Below, piece after piece: positions 24,744-32,601 of a stretch of DNA of 52,229 bases (the stretch's first letter is position 1; each line of letters opens with the position of its first letter). The stretch comes from JAKOWB01 sp038363005. GTDB taxonomy: Bacteria; Pseudomonadota; Alphaproteobacteria; Kiloniellales; JACOMY01. The position numbers were made by a program, and so were the translations under genes. The notes beneath the pieces were generated by a model. That model did no database searches. It had not been told where the DNA came from and was given only the letters and a program-made list of their open reading frames with translations. The stretch spans positions 1 through 52,229 of the forward strand of contig JBBQBI010000029.1 of NCBI GenBank assembly GCA_038363005.1, read 5' to 3'.

Positions 24744-25670
24744 CTACCCTAGCAACTCCCCGCTCCACACACCCCGCCCCACCATGTCCGCGACGATCTT
24801 CCCGATCGCCTCGGCCGCGAAATGCACCGCGCGGGATACCGGCCGATCCCCCGGAAAGCTCAGCGCCATGCGCCGTGTCGGCAGCGGGTCGATCAGCGGC
24901 GCGACAGTGAGCCGCCCCGCCACGATGTCGTCGTGGATCGGCGCCAGGGGGAGCAGCGTGGCGCCGTAGCCGCCGCGCACCAGGTCCTTCATGCCGGCCA
25001 GGGAGTCGGCCTCAATCTGCACCTTGAGCTCGATGCCGGCTTCGGCGGCGCAGCGCTGGAAGATGGAGCGCATGGCGTGGCGCGGGCCGGGCAGCACCAG
25101 GGGCCAGTCGGCCAGGGCGGCGAAGGGCACCGGCGTCACGCCGTCCAGGCCGGCGTCGGGCGGGCCGATGAGGAAGAAGGATTCCAGCAACAAGGGGCGG
25201 GTGCGCAGCGAGCGCGTGGTCTGCGGGTCGTAGAGCACCGCCAGGTCGAGCTCGCCGCGCTGCTGGAAATCCAGCAGGTAGCCGCTGAAGGCGGAAACGA
25301 AGGAGAGCTCGACCCGTGGGTGGCTGGCGCGCATGGCCTCGACCAGCGGCACGGTGATGATCTCGCCGATGGTGGGCGGCATACCGAGCACCACGCGGCC
25401 GGTGAGCGCCGCCGAGGCGCCGCCGGACTTGGCGCGGATCTCCTCCACCTCGGCCAGGATGCGGATGGCGTGGACCAGCACCTCGCGACCGGCCTCGGTG
25501 ATCATCATGCCGCGACCGTGGCGTTCGAACAGCGGCGTGCCGAGCTCCGCCTCCAGCAGGCGGATCTGGCGGCTGAGCGCCGGCTGGGCGATGCGCAGGC
25601 GGTCGGCGGCGCGGCTGAGGCTGCCGAGTTCGGCGACGTGCTTCAGGGTGCGGAGCTGCGGCAGGTCCAT
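24744..25670 (-). CDS. LysR family transcriptional regulator
   Basis: A 308-residue LysR-type regulator. The N-terminal winged helix-turn-helix is typical: LRTLKHVAELGSLSRAADRL, then AQPALSRQIRLLEAELGTPLF. The effector-binding domain follows from about residue 90 (GRVVLGMPPTIGEIITVPLV). I take the ATG at 25670 rather than the TTG four codons earlier, because the earlier codon lies within the LysR-type palindrome and the family usually starts just before such an L..L sequence. It is divergent from the ABC transporter / hydrolase operon at 25783-32597 and is its probable regulator, responding to the transported compound or a breakdown product. Confidence 0.9.
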   Translation of the reverse strand: MDLPQLRTLKHVAELGSLSRAADRLRIAQPALSRQIRLLEAELGTPLFERHGRGMMITEAGREVLVHAIRILAEVEEIRAKSGGASAALTGRVVLGMPPTIGEIITVPLVEAMRASHPRVELSFVSAFSGYLLDFQQRGELDLAVLYDPQTTRSLRTRPLLLESFFLIGPPDAGLDGVTPVPFAALADWPLVLPGPRHAMRSIFQRCAAEAGIELKVQIEADSLAGMKDLVRGGYGATLLPLAPIHDDIVAGRLTVAPLIDPLPTRRMALSFPGDRPVSRAVHFAAEAIGKIVADMVGRGVWSGELLG

Positions 25671-25672
25671 GG

Positions 25673-25697
25673 CAGCTATCAAACTTCGTTATAGCTG
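25673..25697. promoter_or_regulatory. LysR-type operator, perfect 7-11-7 palindrome
   Basis: CAGCTAT at 25673-25679 and ATAGCTG at 25691-25697 form a perfect inverted repeat around an 11-base spacer, and so contain the LysR consensus T-N11-A in the stronger form CTAT-N11-ATAG. It lies directly before the lysR ATG (25670) and covers the candidate lysR -10, as expected of an autoregulatory site from which the divergent operon is also activated. Confidence 0.7.
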
Positions 25698-25714
25698 CAT
25701 GTGACAAATGTTAA
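25688..25714 (-). promoter_or_regulatory. Candidate lysR promoter overlapped by the operator
   Basis: On the minus strand TTAACA (25714-25709) and TATAAC (25693-25688) are separated by 15 bases, a little short of the 16-18 optimum but both good matches to -35 and -10 boxes. The -10 box lies inside the LysR palindrome, 17 bases before the lysR ATG, so binding there should repress lysR itself. The region is unusually A+T-rich for this window. Confidence 0.45.
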
Positions 25715-25742
25715 TTTTGCTATTCCTGGCTGGCGCCTACCC

Positions 25743-25765
25743 TTTTGCACAGATCGTATGCAAAA
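25743..25765. promoter_or_regulatory. Second perfect palindrome upstream of the binding-protein gene
   Basis: TTTTGCA (25743-25749) and TGCAAAA (25759-25765) form a perfect inverted repeat with a 9-base spacer, ending 17 bases before the start codon of the solute-binding protein and just before its Shine-Dalgarno AAGGAGG (25771-25777). It could be a second regulator site or a weak stem in the 5' leader. The A/T-rich arms and symmetry are unlike the surrounding G+C-rich DNA. Confidence 0.5.
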
Positions 25766-25782
25766 CCAGCAAGGAGGGTGGC

Positions 25783-26796
25783 ATGACCAAGTCCCGGCTC
25801 TTCGGTACCGCTCTACTCCTGTTCGGCCTGATCGGCGGCGGTGCCGCGGCCCAGGCTGAGTCCCTGACCATTCAGACCTGGGGCGGGGTCTGGGAACAGG
25901 GCGCCCGCGCCGTGGGCGACGCCTTCGCCGCCAAGTACGGCGTCGAGGTGATCTATGAGCAGCAGGAGAATACCCGCCTCGGCATCGCCAAGATCCGCGC
26001 CCAGGCGGCCGACCCGCAGGTCGACATCGTCTTTTCCACCGCCGACGCGCTGGAGCAGGCGGCGGAGGAGCAGCTGCTGGTCACCATCGACCGGGCCAAG
26101 GCACCGAACCTGGCACAGCTGCCCGACCACGCGGTGCGCGACACCTCGATCGACGTGATGAACATCCTGTTCGGCTTCGCATTTCGCAGCGATTTGGTGC
26201 CCTTCCCGCTGACCAAGTGGGAGGACCTGGCCGACCCGCGCCTGGCTGGCCAGATCGCCAGCCCGACCGGGCAGTTCTCCAGCGGGCGCTGGATCATCAT
26301 GGCGGCGCTGATCGGCGGCGGCAGCGAGCACGACATCGGCCCGGCCTTCGACTTCCTGGCCAAGGTGAAGCCCAACATCTCCAACTTCGTCGCCACCGAC
26401 GGCGAGTCGGTGAAGGCGCTGACCTCGGGCGAGGCGTCGGTGCTGGCCTTCGGGCTGCTGTCGGACTTCGCCTCACACCTGGCCGATGGCAACCTGACCT
26501 TCGTCATCCCGACCGACCACAAGATCCTGACCACGGCGGTCGGCGTCGGCATGCCCAACCCGAAGAAGGCCGAGCTGGCGCTGAAGTTCGTCGACTTCAT
26601 CGCCACGCCGGAGGCGCAGACCGCCTATTGCGGCTTCATCACCTGCACGCCGTCGAACCCCAAGGCCAGCGCGCCCAGCTCGATCGATGCCTTCCGTCCG
26701 CCGGCCGAGCTGCTCTACCGGGCCGACTGGCACGTCATCAACGCCGAGCTGCCGGCCTGGGACGACCGCTTCAAGAAGGAAATCCAGACCCGCTAG
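25783..26796 (+). CDS. Periplasmic solute-binding protein, PotD/PotF-like (ABC transporter)
   Basis: A 337-residue exported protein. The ATG at 25783 has a strong AAGGAGG 5 bases upstream and starts a clean signal peptide (KSRLFG, a hydrophobic stretch, cleavage after AAAQA before ESLTIQTWGG); the open frame runs 25 codons further up without such support. LTIQTWGGVWEQGAR and DIVFSTADALEQ are typical of family 1 (SBP_bac_8 / PotD-like) binding proteins for polyamines, opines and similar cationic or amide compounds. It captures the substrate in the periplasm for the permeases at 26885 and 27706. A stem-loop and an 88-base gap separate it from the permease genes. Substrate not predictable. Confidence 0.85.
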   Translation: MTKSRLFGTALLLFGLIGGGAAAQAESLTIQTWGGVWEQGARAVGDAFAAKYGVEVIYEQQENTRLGIAKIRAQAADPQVDIVFSTADALEQAAEEQLLVTIDRAKAPNLAQLPDHAVRDTSIDVMNILFGFAFRSDLVPFPLTKWEDLADPRLAGQIASPTGQFSSGRWIIMAALIGGGSEHDIGPAFDFLAKVKPNISNFVATDGESVKALTSGEASVLAFGLLSDFASHLADGNLTFVIPTDHKILTTAVGVGMPNPKKAELALKFVDFIATPEAQTAYCGFITCTPSNPKASAPSSIDAFRPPAELLYRADWHVINAELPAWDDRFKKEIQTR

Positions 26797-26818
26797 ACCG
26801 CGGCCGTCCGGAACCTGG

Positions 26819-26845
26819 CGCCGGGCCCTGGACGCGGGCCCGGCG
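26819..26845 (+). other. Intra-operon stem-loop between binding protein and permease genes
   Basis: CGCCGGGCCC (26819-26828) and GGGCCCGGCG (26836-26845) are perfect 10-base arms around a 7-base loop. No T-run follows, so full termination is doubtful. Hairpins placed directly after binding-protein genes often stabilise that part of the mRNA or cause partial termination, giving more binding protein than permease. That role is inferred from position. Confidence 0.6.
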
Positions 26846-26884
26846 ATTCCCGCACCATCGCCCCCCACCATCGGGTTGCCAAAG

Positions 26885-27709
26885 ATGCCGAGGGTCCGCC
26901 CCGTCGCCTGGCTGTTGATGCTGCCCGCCGCGCTGATCCTGGGGCTGCTGGGCGCCGCGGTCTCCTCGATGGTCGCCGTGTCCTTCAGTGGCGCCGAGGG
27001 CTGGTTGCAGTATTACGAGCGCTTCCTCGGCGACCCGACCTACCTCGCCTATGTCTGGCGCTCCTTCCGCGTCGCGCTCTACGCCACGGCGCTGACCCTG
27101 CTGCTGGGCTATCCGGTGGCCTACGTCATGACGCGGGCGACGCCCGGCTGGCGGCGAATCATCACCTTCGTGCTGGTGCTGCAGTTCTTCTCGGTCAACG
27201 TGACGCGGATCTATTCGCTGATCCTGATCCTGGGCAACAACGGCGTGATCAACCGCACGCTACGTGACCTCGACCTGACGGTCGCGCCGGTCCGCATGAT
27301 CTACAACGAGCTGGGAGTCAGCATCGGCCTGGCCAGCGCCGCGCTGCCCTTCGCCGTCTTTCCCATTGCCACGGTGCTGGGGCGCATCCCGCCCTCGCTG
27401 CGCGAGATGGCGCTGACCCTGGGCGCCAGCCGCACGCGGATCTTCTGGAAGGTGATCTTCCCCTTGAGCGCACCCGGCTTGCTGGCCAGCGTCACCGTGG
27501 TCTTCCTCTACAGCCTGGGTGCCTTCGCCACGCCGCTGCTGCTGGGCGGCGGCTTCGTCGACCTGATCTCGGTCTTCGCCTACGAGCAGGCGATCAACCT
27601 CAACGCCTATGGCTTCGCCGCCGCCGGCGCGCTGGTCACGCTGGCGCTGGCCTTCCTTGCAGTCTATGCCGCCAACCGCGCGGTCGAACGCTGGGTCAAA
27701 CTGGCATGA
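26885..27709 (+). CDS. ABC transporter permease, PotB/PotH-like
   Basis: A 274-residue inner-membrane protein with about six hydrophobic helices. The ATG at 26885 is taken because the first helix (AWLLMLPAALILGLLGAAV) begins a few residues later; the longer frame shadows the binding-protein gene. The cytoplasmic EAA loop that contacts the ATPase is REMALTLGASRTRIFWKVIF, preceded by LGRIPPSL. It forms the transport channel together with the next gene, which it overlaps by 4 bases. The family is spermidine/putrescine-type binding-protein-dependent transport, but related permeases carry many other amines and amides. Confidence 0.88.
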   Translation: MPRVRPVAWLLMLPAALILGLLGAAVSSMVAVSFSGAEGWLQYYERFLGDPTYLAYVWRSFRVALYATALTLLLGYPVAYVMTRATPGWRRIITFVLVLQFFSVNVTRIYSLILILGNNGVINRTLRDLDLTVAPVRMIYNELGVSIGLASAALPFAVFPIATVLGRIPPSLREMALTLGASRTRIFWKVIFPLSAPGLLASVTVVFLYSLGAFATPLLLGGGFVDLISVFAYEQAINLNAYGFAAAGALVTLALAFLAVYAANRAVERWVKLA

Positions 27710-28524
27710 GGCGCTTCGACCCCATCCCCGGCCTCGGCCTGACGCCGCGCCTGCTGACGGTGGCGGCCTGCCTGCTGCTGGTATTGCCGCATATCGTGGT
27801 GGCGCTGGTGTCGGTCGACCCCAGCCCGGCGGCGCACTTCCCGCCGCAGGGCTTCTCGTTCAAATGGTACCTCAACGCCTTCACCCGCCCGGCCTTCCGC
27901 GAGGCGCTGGGCTTCAGCATGCTGGTCGCGCTGGGCGCCGCCGCCATCGCGCTGGTGGCCGGCACGCTGGCCTCCTGGTTCATCGTGCGGCATCGCTTTC
28001 CCGGGCGCGGCCTCGTCGTCACGCTGCTGCAGCTGCCGATGATGATCCCCGAGGTGGTGCTGGGCTTGGGCTTCCTCATCCTCTTCGCCCGCGCGCAGCT
28101 GTACGCCAGCGTGCTGAACATCCTGCTGGCGCACGCCGTCATCACCCTGCCCTATGCCGTGCGGGTGATCAGCGCCAACCTGCAGACCACCCAGCGCTCG
28201 CTGGAGGAAGCCGCGCTGGTGCTGGGCGCCGGGCCGCTGCGCACCTTCTGGAAGATCACCCTGCCGGTGATCCAGCCGGGGATGATCGCGGCCGGTGTCT
28301 TCGCCTTCGTCGTCTCCTTCGACAACTTCACCGTCACCGCCTTCCTGGTGACGACGCGCGGCACCCTGCCGATCGAGATCTATTCCTACATCCGCACCGA
28401 AAGCGACCCGACCATCGCCGCCATCTCCACCGTGCTGATCCTGGTCAGCCTGACGGGGCTGCTGCTGGTGGAGCGGCTGGTCGGCTTCGGGCGCATCACC
28501 CAGGGCGGGGGCCTCGACAAGTGA
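27706..28524 (+). CDS. ABC transporter permease, PotC/PotI-like
   Basis: A 272-residue protein with six predicted helices and the EAA loop LEEAALVLGAGPLRTFWKIT following TTQRS. The short N-terminus and the loop KWYLNAFTRPAFREAL match the second permease of the Pot-type systems. Its ATG overlaps the previous stop by 4 bases, and its own stop overlaps the GTG of the ATPase gene by 4 bases, so the three genes are translated as a coupled set. It pairs with the first permease to form the membrane part of the importer. Confidence 0.88.
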   Translation: MRRFDPIPGLGLTPRLLTVAACLLLVLPHIVVALVSVDPSPAAHFPPQGFSFKWYLNAFTRPAFREALGFSMLVALGAAAIALVAGTLASWFIVRHRFPGRGLVVTLLQLPMMIPEVVLGLGFLILFARAQLYASVLNILLAHAVITLPYAVRVISANLQTTQRSLEEAALVLGAGPLRTFWKITLPVIQPGMIAAGVFAFVVSFDNFTVTAFLVTTRGTLPIEIYSYIRTESDPTIAAISTVLILVSLTGLLLVERLVGFGRITQGGGLDK

Positions 28525-29579
28525 CCGCTGGCGCGATCCGCCTGGAGCAGCTGTCGATCAGCCACGGCACCAAACGCGTGGTGCATGCCATCGACCTGGC
28601 GATCCAGCCGGGCGAGTTCGTCTGCCTGCTGGGACCCAGCGGCTGCGGCAAGACCACGACCTTGCGCGCCATCGCCGGGCTGAACCGCGTCGAGTCCGGC
28701 CGCGTCGAGATCGACGGCATCCTGGCCAACGAACTGCCGGCGCACCGGCGCAACATCGCCATGGTGTTCCAGGACCTGGCGCTGTTCCCGCACATGACGG
28801 TGGCGCAGAACATCGCCTTCGGCCTGGCGCTGCGCAAGGTGCCGGCGGCCGAGACGCGCCAGCGCATCGGCGAGATGCTGGCGCTGCTGCACCTGGAGGG
28901 GCTGCAGGAGCGGCTGCCGCGCCAGCTCTCCGGCGGGCAGCAGCAGCGCGTCGCCATCGCCCGCAGCCTGGTGGTGCGCCCCGCCGTGTTGCTGCTGGAC
29001 GAGCCCTTCGCCGCGCTGGACCGCAAGCTGCGCGAGGAGATGCGGCGCGAGATCCGTGCGCTGCAGCGCCGCCTGGGCCTCACCGTGGTCTTCGTCACGC
29101 ACGACCAGGAGGAGGCGCTGACCCTGGCCGACCGCGTGGTGGTGATGAACCAGGGCGTGATCGAGCAGGCCGGGCCGCCGGACGCGATCTACGAGACGCC
29201 GGCCAGCCGCTTCGTGCTCGACTTCGTCGGCCAGACCAACTTCCTCGCCGTCACGCGCGCCGGCGAGGGGCTGCGCCTGGCCGGCGAACCCGTCACCGCC
29301 GCTGGCGCATGCCTGGCCGGTGATGCCCTGCAGATCGCCCTGCGGCCGGAGCGACTGCGCATCGCCATCGCCGCGCCCACGCTGGCCAACCGCCTGCCAG
29401 GCCAGATCGACGAGATCGCCTACGAGGGCGCGCTGGTGACCTATCAGGTGGCGCTGCAGGATGGCCAGCGCCTGCTGCTGCGCGAGGCCAACGTCGGTGA
29501 CGGCGAACGCCGCCGCCTGGGTGACCGGGTGACGCTGGAATGGCGCGCCGAGGATACGCTGCTGATCGGGGAGGCCTGA
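28521..29579 (+). CDS. ABC transporter ATP-binding protein, PotA-like
   Basis: A 352-residue ATPase starting with GTG in the GTGA overlap. Walker A is GPSGCGKTT (residues 38-46), Q-loop MVFQDLALFPHMTV, signature LSGGQQQRVAIARSL, Walker B LLLDEPFAALD, switch VFVTHDQEEAL. After about residue 235 there is a TOBE-type C-terminal domain (QIALRPERLRI, PGQIDEIAYEGALVTYQV), as in PotA and other CUT1-like importers, where it serves regulation and subunit contacts. It energises the two permeases upstream. Five bases separate its stop from the M24-fold gene. Confidence 0.92.
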   Translation: MTAGAIRLEQLSISHGTKRVVHAIDLAIQPGEFVCLLGPSGCGKTTTLRAIAGLNRVESGRVEIDGILANELPAHRRNIAMVFQDLALFPHMTVAQNIAFGLALRKVPAAETRQRIGEMLALLHLEGLQERLPRQLSGGQQQRVAIARSLVVRPAVLLLDEPFAALDRKLREEMRREIRALQRRLGLTVVFVTHDQEEALTLADRVVVMNQGVIEQAGPPDAIYETPASRFVLDFVGQTNFLAVTRAGEGLRLAGEPVTAAGACLAGDALQIALRPERLRIAIAAPTLANRLPGQIDEIAYEGALVTYQVALQDGQRLLLREANVGDGERRRLGDRVTLEWRAEDTLLIGEA

Positions 29580-29584
29580 GAGCC

Positions 29585-30775
29585 ATGGAACGCCAGCCCA
29601 GTCGCGGCACCGTGCCGCTGGTGGAGATGCCGCAGGAGCTCGCCTTCCCGGCGGACGAATATGCGGCACGTCTGGCGCGCCTGCGCGCCGCTATGGAGCG
29701 CGAGGGCCTGGACCTGCTGCTGCTGCACAGCCTGCCCAACATCTGCTGGCTGACCGGTTTCCAGACTCCGCTCTGCGACTGGTATCACTGCCTGGTGGTG
29801 CCGCGCAGCGGCGAGCTGCTGCTGCAGTGCTGCGATACCGAGCTGGCGATGCTGAACAGCCGCCTGACGCAGATCGCCGTGGTGCTGTGGGAGCGCATGG
29901 ACGAGGCCGGCGCGCAGCTTGCCGGCCTGCTGCAGGACCAGGGCGCCGACGGGCGGCGCATCGGTGTCGAGCTGCGCCGGCCCGGCCTCAATGCCTGGAC
30001 GCTGGAGTGCCTGCGCGCCGGCCTGCCGCGTGCCGATTTCGTCGATGCCTCGGACCTGGCGCCGCGGCTGCGCGCGGTGAAGTCGCCGGCCGAGGTTGCC
30101 TGCCTGCGCCGCGCCGCGGCCTTTACCGACCTTGGCATGGCGGCCGGCATCGCAGCGATCCGCGAGGGCGGCCTGGACAACGACGTCATCGCCGCCGCCA
30201 GCCAGGCCATGCTGTCGGCCGGCAGCGAGTTCTTCTCCATCCAGCCCATCGTGCGCACCGGCTGGCGCTCCGGCGTAGTGCACGCCACCGGCAAGCGCGT
30301 GCCGCTGAAGCGCGGCGACAACGTCTTCATGGAGTTCGGCGGCGTCTACCAGCGCTACTCCGCGCCGCTGCTGCGCACCGCGGTGATCGGCCCGCCGGAC
30401 GCGCGGCAGCAGCGCCTGGCCGAGGCGGCGCTGGACACGCTGGAGCGGCTCTACGCCGCGGTGAAGCCGGGGCGCAGCGTCGCCGCGGTCGCGCGCGAAG
30501 CCGCCAAGGGCTATGCCCACCTGCTGGACGAGATCCAGACGCGCGGCTATCACGCCTATTCCGTCGGTCTCACCTTTCCGCCGGTCTGGGTGGAGCATTC
30601 GGTCGGCATCCGCGACGATGCGGAGGATATTCTCGAACCCGGCATGGTGTTCCACACGCCGCGCTCACTGCGCGTGCCAGGCCAGGTCGCCATGGGCTTC
30701 AGCGAGACCATCCTGGTCACCGATACGGGGTGCGAGGCGCTGACCCGCCACCCGCGCGAACTCATCATTATCTAG
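29585..30775 (+). CDS. Creatinase / M24-fold hydrolase with degenerate metal site
   Basis: A 396-residue protein with the two-domain creatinase layout: an N-terminal creatinase_N domain (ERLARLRAAM-like helix, LLLLHSLPNICWLTGFQTP) and a pita-bread C-terminal domain from about residue 160 (LRAVKSPAEVACLRRAA). His233 (GVVHATG) and Glu374 (FSETI) are kept. The acidic pair and second Glu that bind metal in aminopeptidase P-like enzymes appear replaced: MEFGG at 249-253, YSAPLLRT at 258-265, FHTPR at 356-360. This suggests a metal-free, creatinase- or ectoine-hydrolase-like C-N hydrolase rather than a peptidase. The alignment was by eye. It lies between transporter genes and a GGT-like gene, probably acting on the imported compound in the cytoplasm. 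Confidence 0.75.
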   Translation: MERQPSRGTVPLVEMPQELAFPADEYAARLARLRAAMEREGLDLLLLHSLPNICWLTGFQTPLCDWYHCLVVPRSGELLLQCCDTELAMLNSRLTQIAVVLWERMDEAGAQLAGLLQDQGADGRRIGVELRRPGLNAWTLECLRAGLPRADFVDASDLAPRLRAVKSPAEVACLRRAAAFTDLGMAAGIAAIREGGLDNDVIAAASQAMLSAGSEFFSIQPIVRTGWRSGVVHATGKRVPLKRGDNVFMEFGGVYQRYSAPLLRTAVIGPPDARQQRLAEAALDTLERLYAAVKPGRSVAAVAREAAKGYAHLLDEIQTRGYHAYSVGLTFPPVWVEHSVGIRDDAEDILEPGMVFHTPRSLRVPGQVAMGFSETILVTDTGCEALTRHPRELIII

Positions 30776-30785
30776 AGGACAGGTC

Positions 30786-32597
30786 ATGGTTGCTTTCACC
30801 ACCCGGCCGGAGATTCTCGGCACCTTCGGCGTCGTCACCACCACGCACTGGCTGGGCACGGCCACCGGCATGGCGGTGCTGGAGGGCGGCGGCAACGCCT
30901 TCGACGCCGCCGTCGCCACCGGCTTCGCGCTGCAGGTGGTGGAGCCGCACCTGAATGGCCTGCTGGGCGACATGACGCTGCTGCTGGCGCGCGGCGACGA
31001 CGGCCAGCCACGGGTGCTCTGCGGCCAGGGCGTCTCGCCGGCGGCGGCGACGCTGGAGCACTACACCGGGCTGGGGCTCGACCTGGTGCCGGGCTCCGGC
31101 CTGCTGGCCGCCGTGGTGCCCGGCGCCTTCGATGCCTGGATGCTACTGCTGCGCGACTTCGGCACGATCTCGCTGCGCCGCGCGCTGGAGCCGGCCATCG
31201 CCTTCGCCGAGCGCGGTTTTCCGCTGGTGCCGAACATCAGCCACACCATCGCCGCGGTGCAGGAACTCTTCACCCAGCACTGGCCAAGCTCGGCGGCGAT
31301 CTGGCTGCCGCAGGGCCAGGTGCCGGCGCCCGGCACGCTGTTCCGCAGCCCGGCGCTGGCTGCCACCTACCGCCGTATCCTGGAGACGGCGGAGGCCGCC
31401 GGCAGCGACCGCGACCGCCAGATCGAGGCGGCGCGCGCCACCTTCCAAGGCGGCTTCGTCGCCCAGGCGATCGAGGACTTCTGTCGCGACACCCAGGCGC
31501 TCGACAGCTCCGGCCGGCGGCACCGTGGCCTGTTGACCGGCGACGACCTGGCGCGCTGGCAGGCGACCTTGGAAGCGCCGCTGACCTACGACTACGCCAG
31601 CGTCACCGTCTGCAAGGCCGGGGTCTGGAGCCAGGGGCCGGTCCTGCTGCAGCAGCTGGCACTGCTCAAGGGCTTCGACCTGGCGGCGTTGGACACCGCC
31701 GGGGCCGACTTCATCCATCTGGTCACCGAATGCGCGAAGCTGGCCTACGCCGACCGCGAGGCCTTCTACGGCGATCCCGATTTCACCGCCGTGCCGATCG
31801 AGACGCTGCTGTCCGACACCTACAACGACCAGCGGCGCAAACTGGTGGGCGAGACGGCGTCGCTGGAGCTGCGGCCAGGCCACATCCACGGCTACGGCGC
31901 GACACCGGTGCAGCGCCTCCGCCAGCCCGACGCGGCGGTCGAGCACGGCCTGGGCCTGGGCGAGCCGACGGTGGCGCGCTTCGACGAACCGCGGCCGACA
32001 GCGGCCGGGGCGACGCGCGGCGACACCGTCCACCTGGACATCATCGACCGCTGGGGCAACCTGGTGACCGCCACGCCCAGCGGCGGCTGGCTACAGTCCT
32101 CGCCAGCGATCCCGGCGCTGGGCTGCTGCCTGGGCAACCGCGGCCAGATGTTTGCGCTGGAACCCGGCCGGCCGACCACCTTGGGGCCGCGTCGCCGGCC
32201 GCGCACCACGCTGTCGCCCGGCCTGGCGCTGCGCGACGGCCAGCCCTACCTCGCCTTCGGCACGCCGGGCGGCGACCAGCAGGACCAGTGGGCGCTGCAC
32301 TTCCTGCTGCGCCATCTGCACCACGGGCTGAATCTGCAGCAGGCCATCGAGGCACCGGGCTTCAACACGGCGCACTTCCCCAGCTCCTTCTATCCGCGCG
32401 AAAGCGACCCGGGGCACCTGGCGGTGGAGAGCCGCGTCAGCGCGTCGGACCAGCAGGAGCTACGCCGCCGTGGCCATCGCCTAGAAGTCAGCGAGGACTG
32501 GAGCCTGGGCCGCATGACGGCGGCCGCCAGGGACGGCGAGTTGCTGAAGGCCGGCGCCAACCCGCGCTTCATGCAGGGCTACGCCATCGGGCGGTGA
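30786..32597 (+). CDS. Gamma-glutamyltransferase-like Ntn hydrolase, cytoplasmic
   Basis: A 603-residue GGT-family protein. GNAFDAAVATGFALQVVEPH (large-subunit start) is clear, as are GLLTGDDLARWQA and ECAKLAYADREAFYGDP. The self-cleaving catalytic Thr is Thr414 in GDTVHLDIIDRWGN, followed by the PSGG segment and TTLSPGLALRDGQPYLAFGTPGGDQQDQW. There is no signal peptide, unlike the periplasmic GGTs that degrade glutathione, so it should act in the cytoplasm on a compound brought in by the transporter encoded just upstream. Precursor is expected to split into large (1-413) and small (414-603) chains. Reaction (amide hydrolysis or gamma-glutamyl transfer) is inferred from family. Its stop is 4 bases from the convergent YicG-like gene. 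Confidence 0.88.
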   Translation: MVAFTTRPEILGTFGVVTTTHWLGTATGMAVLEGGGNAFDAAVATGFALQVVEPHLNGLLGDMTLLLARGDDGQPRVLCGQGVSPAAATLEHYTGLGLDLVPGSGLLAAVVPGAFDAWMLLLRDFGTISLRRALEPAIAFAERGFPLVPNISHTIAAVQELFTQHWPSSAAIWLPQGQVPAPGTLFRSPALAATYRRILETAEAAGSDRDRQIEAARATFQGGFVAQAIEDFCRDTQALDSSGRRHRGLLTGDDLARWQATLEAPLTYDYASVTVCKAGVWSQGPVLLQQLALLKGFDLAALDTAGADFIHLVTECAKLAYADREAFYGDPDFTAVPIETLLSDTYNDQRRKLVGETASLELRPGHIHGYGATPVQRLRQPDAAVEHGLGLGEPTVARFDEPRPTAAGATRGDTVHLDIIDRWGNLVTATPSGGWLQSSPAIPALGCCLGNRGQMFALEPGRPTTLGPRRRPRTTLSPGLALRDGQPYLAFGTPGGDQQDQWALHFLLRHLHHGLNLQQAIEAPGFNTAHFPSSFYPRESDPGHLAVESRVSASDQQELRRRGHRLEVSEDWSLGRMTAAARDGELLKAGANPRFMQGYAIGR

Positions 32598-32601
32598 CGC
32601 C

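Noticed and set aside
25708..25782. An N-terminal extension of the solute-binding protein by 25 codons.
   Set aside because: It would put a cytoplasmic-looking stretch before the signal peptide and ignore the strong AAGGAGG in front of the ATG at 25783; it would also cover the palindrome at 25743-25765.
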